Assembly (NCBI RefSeq): GCF_003185805.1
Contig: NZ_QHJY01000026.1
Coordinates: 1 to 55,594, forward strand
Length of the DNA stretch: 55,594 bases
Source: Caulobacter sp. D5
GTDB lineage: Bacteria > Pseudomonadota > Alphaproteobacteria > Caulobacterales > Caulobacteraceae
Direction: 5' to 3'
Shown one piece after another: positions 54,107-55,594 of the stretch. The notes under the pieces were generated by a model, which did no database searches, had not been told where the DNA came from, and saw only the letters and a list, made by a program, of their open reading frames with translations. Both the position numbers and the translations under genes were made by a program. Within the stretch, counting starts at the first letter, position 1, and every line of letters begins with the position of its first letter.

Positions 54107-55594
54107 ATGTATTGCAGTTTGGGGCGCGCGTTCGGCGCGGCCGCTTTGGCGTCTACGATGCGTGGCGTTGGCGGCCTGGGCTTGGCCGGTTTGATGGTGT
54201 CGAGCTTTGCTGCCGGCGCAGTCGCGCAGACCTCTACGGGCGTCCTCTATCGCTACGACGCCGCCGGCCGTGTGGTCGCCGTGCTCTATCCGAACGGTGC
54301 AGCTGTCGCCTATGCTTATGACAAGGCTGGCAATCGTACCCAGCTTAGCGCCTCGCCCGCCTCGACTGCGCCCAACGCGTTGCCGATTTCGGCGAGCGCG
54401 GTCTTCAACACGCCGACGCCGATTGCTTTGGCTCCGGCGGGAAACTACACCAGCCTCGCCATCGTCTCCGCGCCCACCAAGGGCGTGGTTTCCCTTGGCG
54501 GCGAGGTCGCCACCTATACCCCCAACGCCGGCTACATCGGCGTCGACAGCTTCAGCTACCGGGCCATCGGCCCTGGCGGTCAGAGCGCGCCCGCGGTCGT
54601 CAGCGTCACCGTGGCTACACCGTCGGCGCCCGGCGCCCGCGCCGTAACCGCGTCAGTCGCCTACAACACGCCCAAGCAGATCACGCTCTATCCCACGGGC
54701 GCCTACAGCCAGCTCCAGGTGGTCGCCGCCCCCACGAAGGGCGCCGCCTCGATCAGCGGCGTGACGGCGACCTATTCGCCCTCGTCGGGCAGCTATGGCG
54801 CGGACAGCTTCACTTACAAGGCCGTCGGGCCGGGCGGGGAGAGCCGGCCGGCCGTCGTCAGCGTGACGATCAGCACGCCCCCCGCGCCCACGCCGTCGGA
54901 CCTGAACTTTGCGCTAGCCTACAACAGCACGGTCAACATCTTCATTCCCGCCGACGCCGGGACGTCGCTCTACGTAAGCCAGCCGTCGCTGGGCAAGCTG
55001 GCGGCCTGGACCTGGGCGAACGGCGGCTGGAACAGTCTCTACACCGCCAACACAGGCGTGAGCGGCGCGGACGCCTTCGCCTACAATCTCACCAATGTGG
55101 GCGGCACGTCGGCCAACCGTCGCGTTGACATTACCATCGCAGCGCCGACGCCGCCGACGGTCGCCGCCGTTTCTGCGACGACCAGCTACAACACGTTGAA
55201 AGCCATAACGCTTTCGCCGTCGGGTCTCTACACGACCCTGGCGATCGGAGCCCAGCCCTCGCACGGCTCGGTCACGCTGGCCGGGACGACCGCGAACTAC
55301 ACTCCGACCAACGGCTACTACGGGGCTGACGCCTTCACCTACACGGCCACGGGTCCCGGCGGGACGAGCGCGGCGGCGACGGTCAGCCTGACGGTGCCCG
55401 CGCCTGCCGCGCCGACTGTCGCGGCGATGTCGGCCTCGACGGCCTACAACACGCCCAAGGCCATCACCCTGGCCCCGAGCGGGGTCTATGCCAGCCTTTC
55501 GGCCTCGGCCCCGGCTCACGGAACGGTGTCGATAAGCGGCACGACGGCGACCTATACGCCGACCAGCGACTACTACGGCGCCGACAGCTTCACC
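54107..55594 (+). CDS. Secreted Ig-like repeat protein with a YD-repeat motif, cut by the right edge
   Basis: The frame is open to the edge, so only the N-terminus is seen. The ATG at 54107 or the one at 54158 gives a signal-peptide-like start (GLGLAGLMVSSFAAGAVAQT). One Rhs/YD-type motif follows (YRYDAAGRVVAV, AYAYDKAGNRT). Then come about five tandem domains of some 85-90 residues, each with YNTPK-ITL, a P-x-x-G turn, TYTP, YGADSFTY and GPGG-SAPAVVSVTV. These match the cadherin/VCBS-like Big_9 repeat pattern. The identical TACAACACGCCCAAG occurs at 54662 and 55445, showing recent expansion. A surface or secreted adhesin or toxin-delivery protein is plausible. Confidence 0.82.
   Translation, partial: MYCSLGRAFGAAALASTMRGVGGLGLAGLMVSSFAAGAVAQTSTGVLYRYDAAGRVVAVLYPNGAAVAYAYDKAGNRTQLSASPASTAPNALPISASAVFNTPTPIALAPAGNYTSLAIVSAPTKGVVSLGGEVATYTPNAGYIGVDSFSYRAIGPGGQSAPAVVSVTVATPSAPGARAVTASVAYNTPKQITLYPTGAYSQLQVVAAPTKGAASISGVTATYSPSSGSYGADSFTYKAVGPGGESRPAVVSVTISTPPAPTPSDLNFALAYNSTVNIFIPADAGTSLYVSQPSLGKLAAWTWANGGWNSLYTANTGVSGADAFAYNLTNVGGTSANRRVDITIAAPTPPTVAAVSATTSYNTLKAITLSPSGLYTTLAIGAQPSHGSVTLAGTTANYTPTNGYYGADAFTYTATGPGGTSAAATVSLTVPAPAAPTVAAMSASTAYNTPKAITLAPSGVYASLSASAPAHGTVSISGTTATYTPTSDYYGADSFT

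Overview
The window is high-GC alphaproteobacterial DNA, most likely from Caulobacter or a close relative. Three things point there: the GC-rich, strongly G/C-ending codons of the left part, the families present (TonB-dependent receptor, OprB porin, NCS1 permease, tandem DUF1801 proteins), and palindromic intergenic repeats of the CTCCCC..GGGGAG type. The placement rests on overall character, not on a marker gene.

Positions 1 to about 13,600 look like ordinary chromosome. They hold folE (cut by the left edge), cysS, a GT39-like membrane glycosyltransferase, a TonB-dependent receptor with a clear terminator, the putrescine genes aguA-aguB, an ArsR/AHSA1 pair behind palindromic operators, two DUF1801 proteins, an NCS1/CytX-type permease and an OprB-type porin. 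Intergenic palindromes, several as inverted pairs, sit between them.

From about 13,620 on the DNA looks acquired. A 13-base stretch resembling a tRNA/tmRNA 3' end precedes a P4-type tyrosine integrase with a TTG start. Next come a decayed MFS gene and a tightly overlapped five-gene operon (16,001-23,283): a membrane-anchored NACHT NTPase fused to an FGE/C-type-lectin-like domain, then an ornithine-cyclodeaminase-like protein, a BBE-type flavin oxidase, a PLP aminotransferase and a D-amino-acid-oxidase-like flavoprotein. I cannot match this arrangement to a described system; it is the most interesting locus here.

Positions 24,300-43,400 form a dense block of nuclease-like and unknown genes, several of them broken. 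It includes two CoiA-like nucleases, two DUF4238-type proteins, a frameshifted DUF2971 gene, a frameshifted membrane protein, two other PD-(D/E)xK-like proteins, an HNH/zinc-like protein, a PIN-like protein, a proteasome/HslV-like protein, a Gabija pair (GajA OLD nuclease plus GajB helicase) and a PIN protein overlapping an unknown partner. This reads as a defence island.

Positions 43,800-52,600 carry mobility and regulatory genes. These are an excisionase-like HTH protein, a DnaQ-like exonuclease, AlpA and XRE regulators, a four-gene overlapped operon (two related Tat-type proteins around a HEPN-like and a sigma-region-4-like protein), traD and traC, an oriT with a Ti/RSF1010-like nick region, the TraA relaxase-helicase and a DUF6118 protein. 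No type IV secretion genes or traG are visible, so the element is either mobilizable only or continues past the right edge. The window ends with a TonB-like protein, a stretch of possible micro-ORFs and the start of a large secreted protein built from Ig-like repeats.
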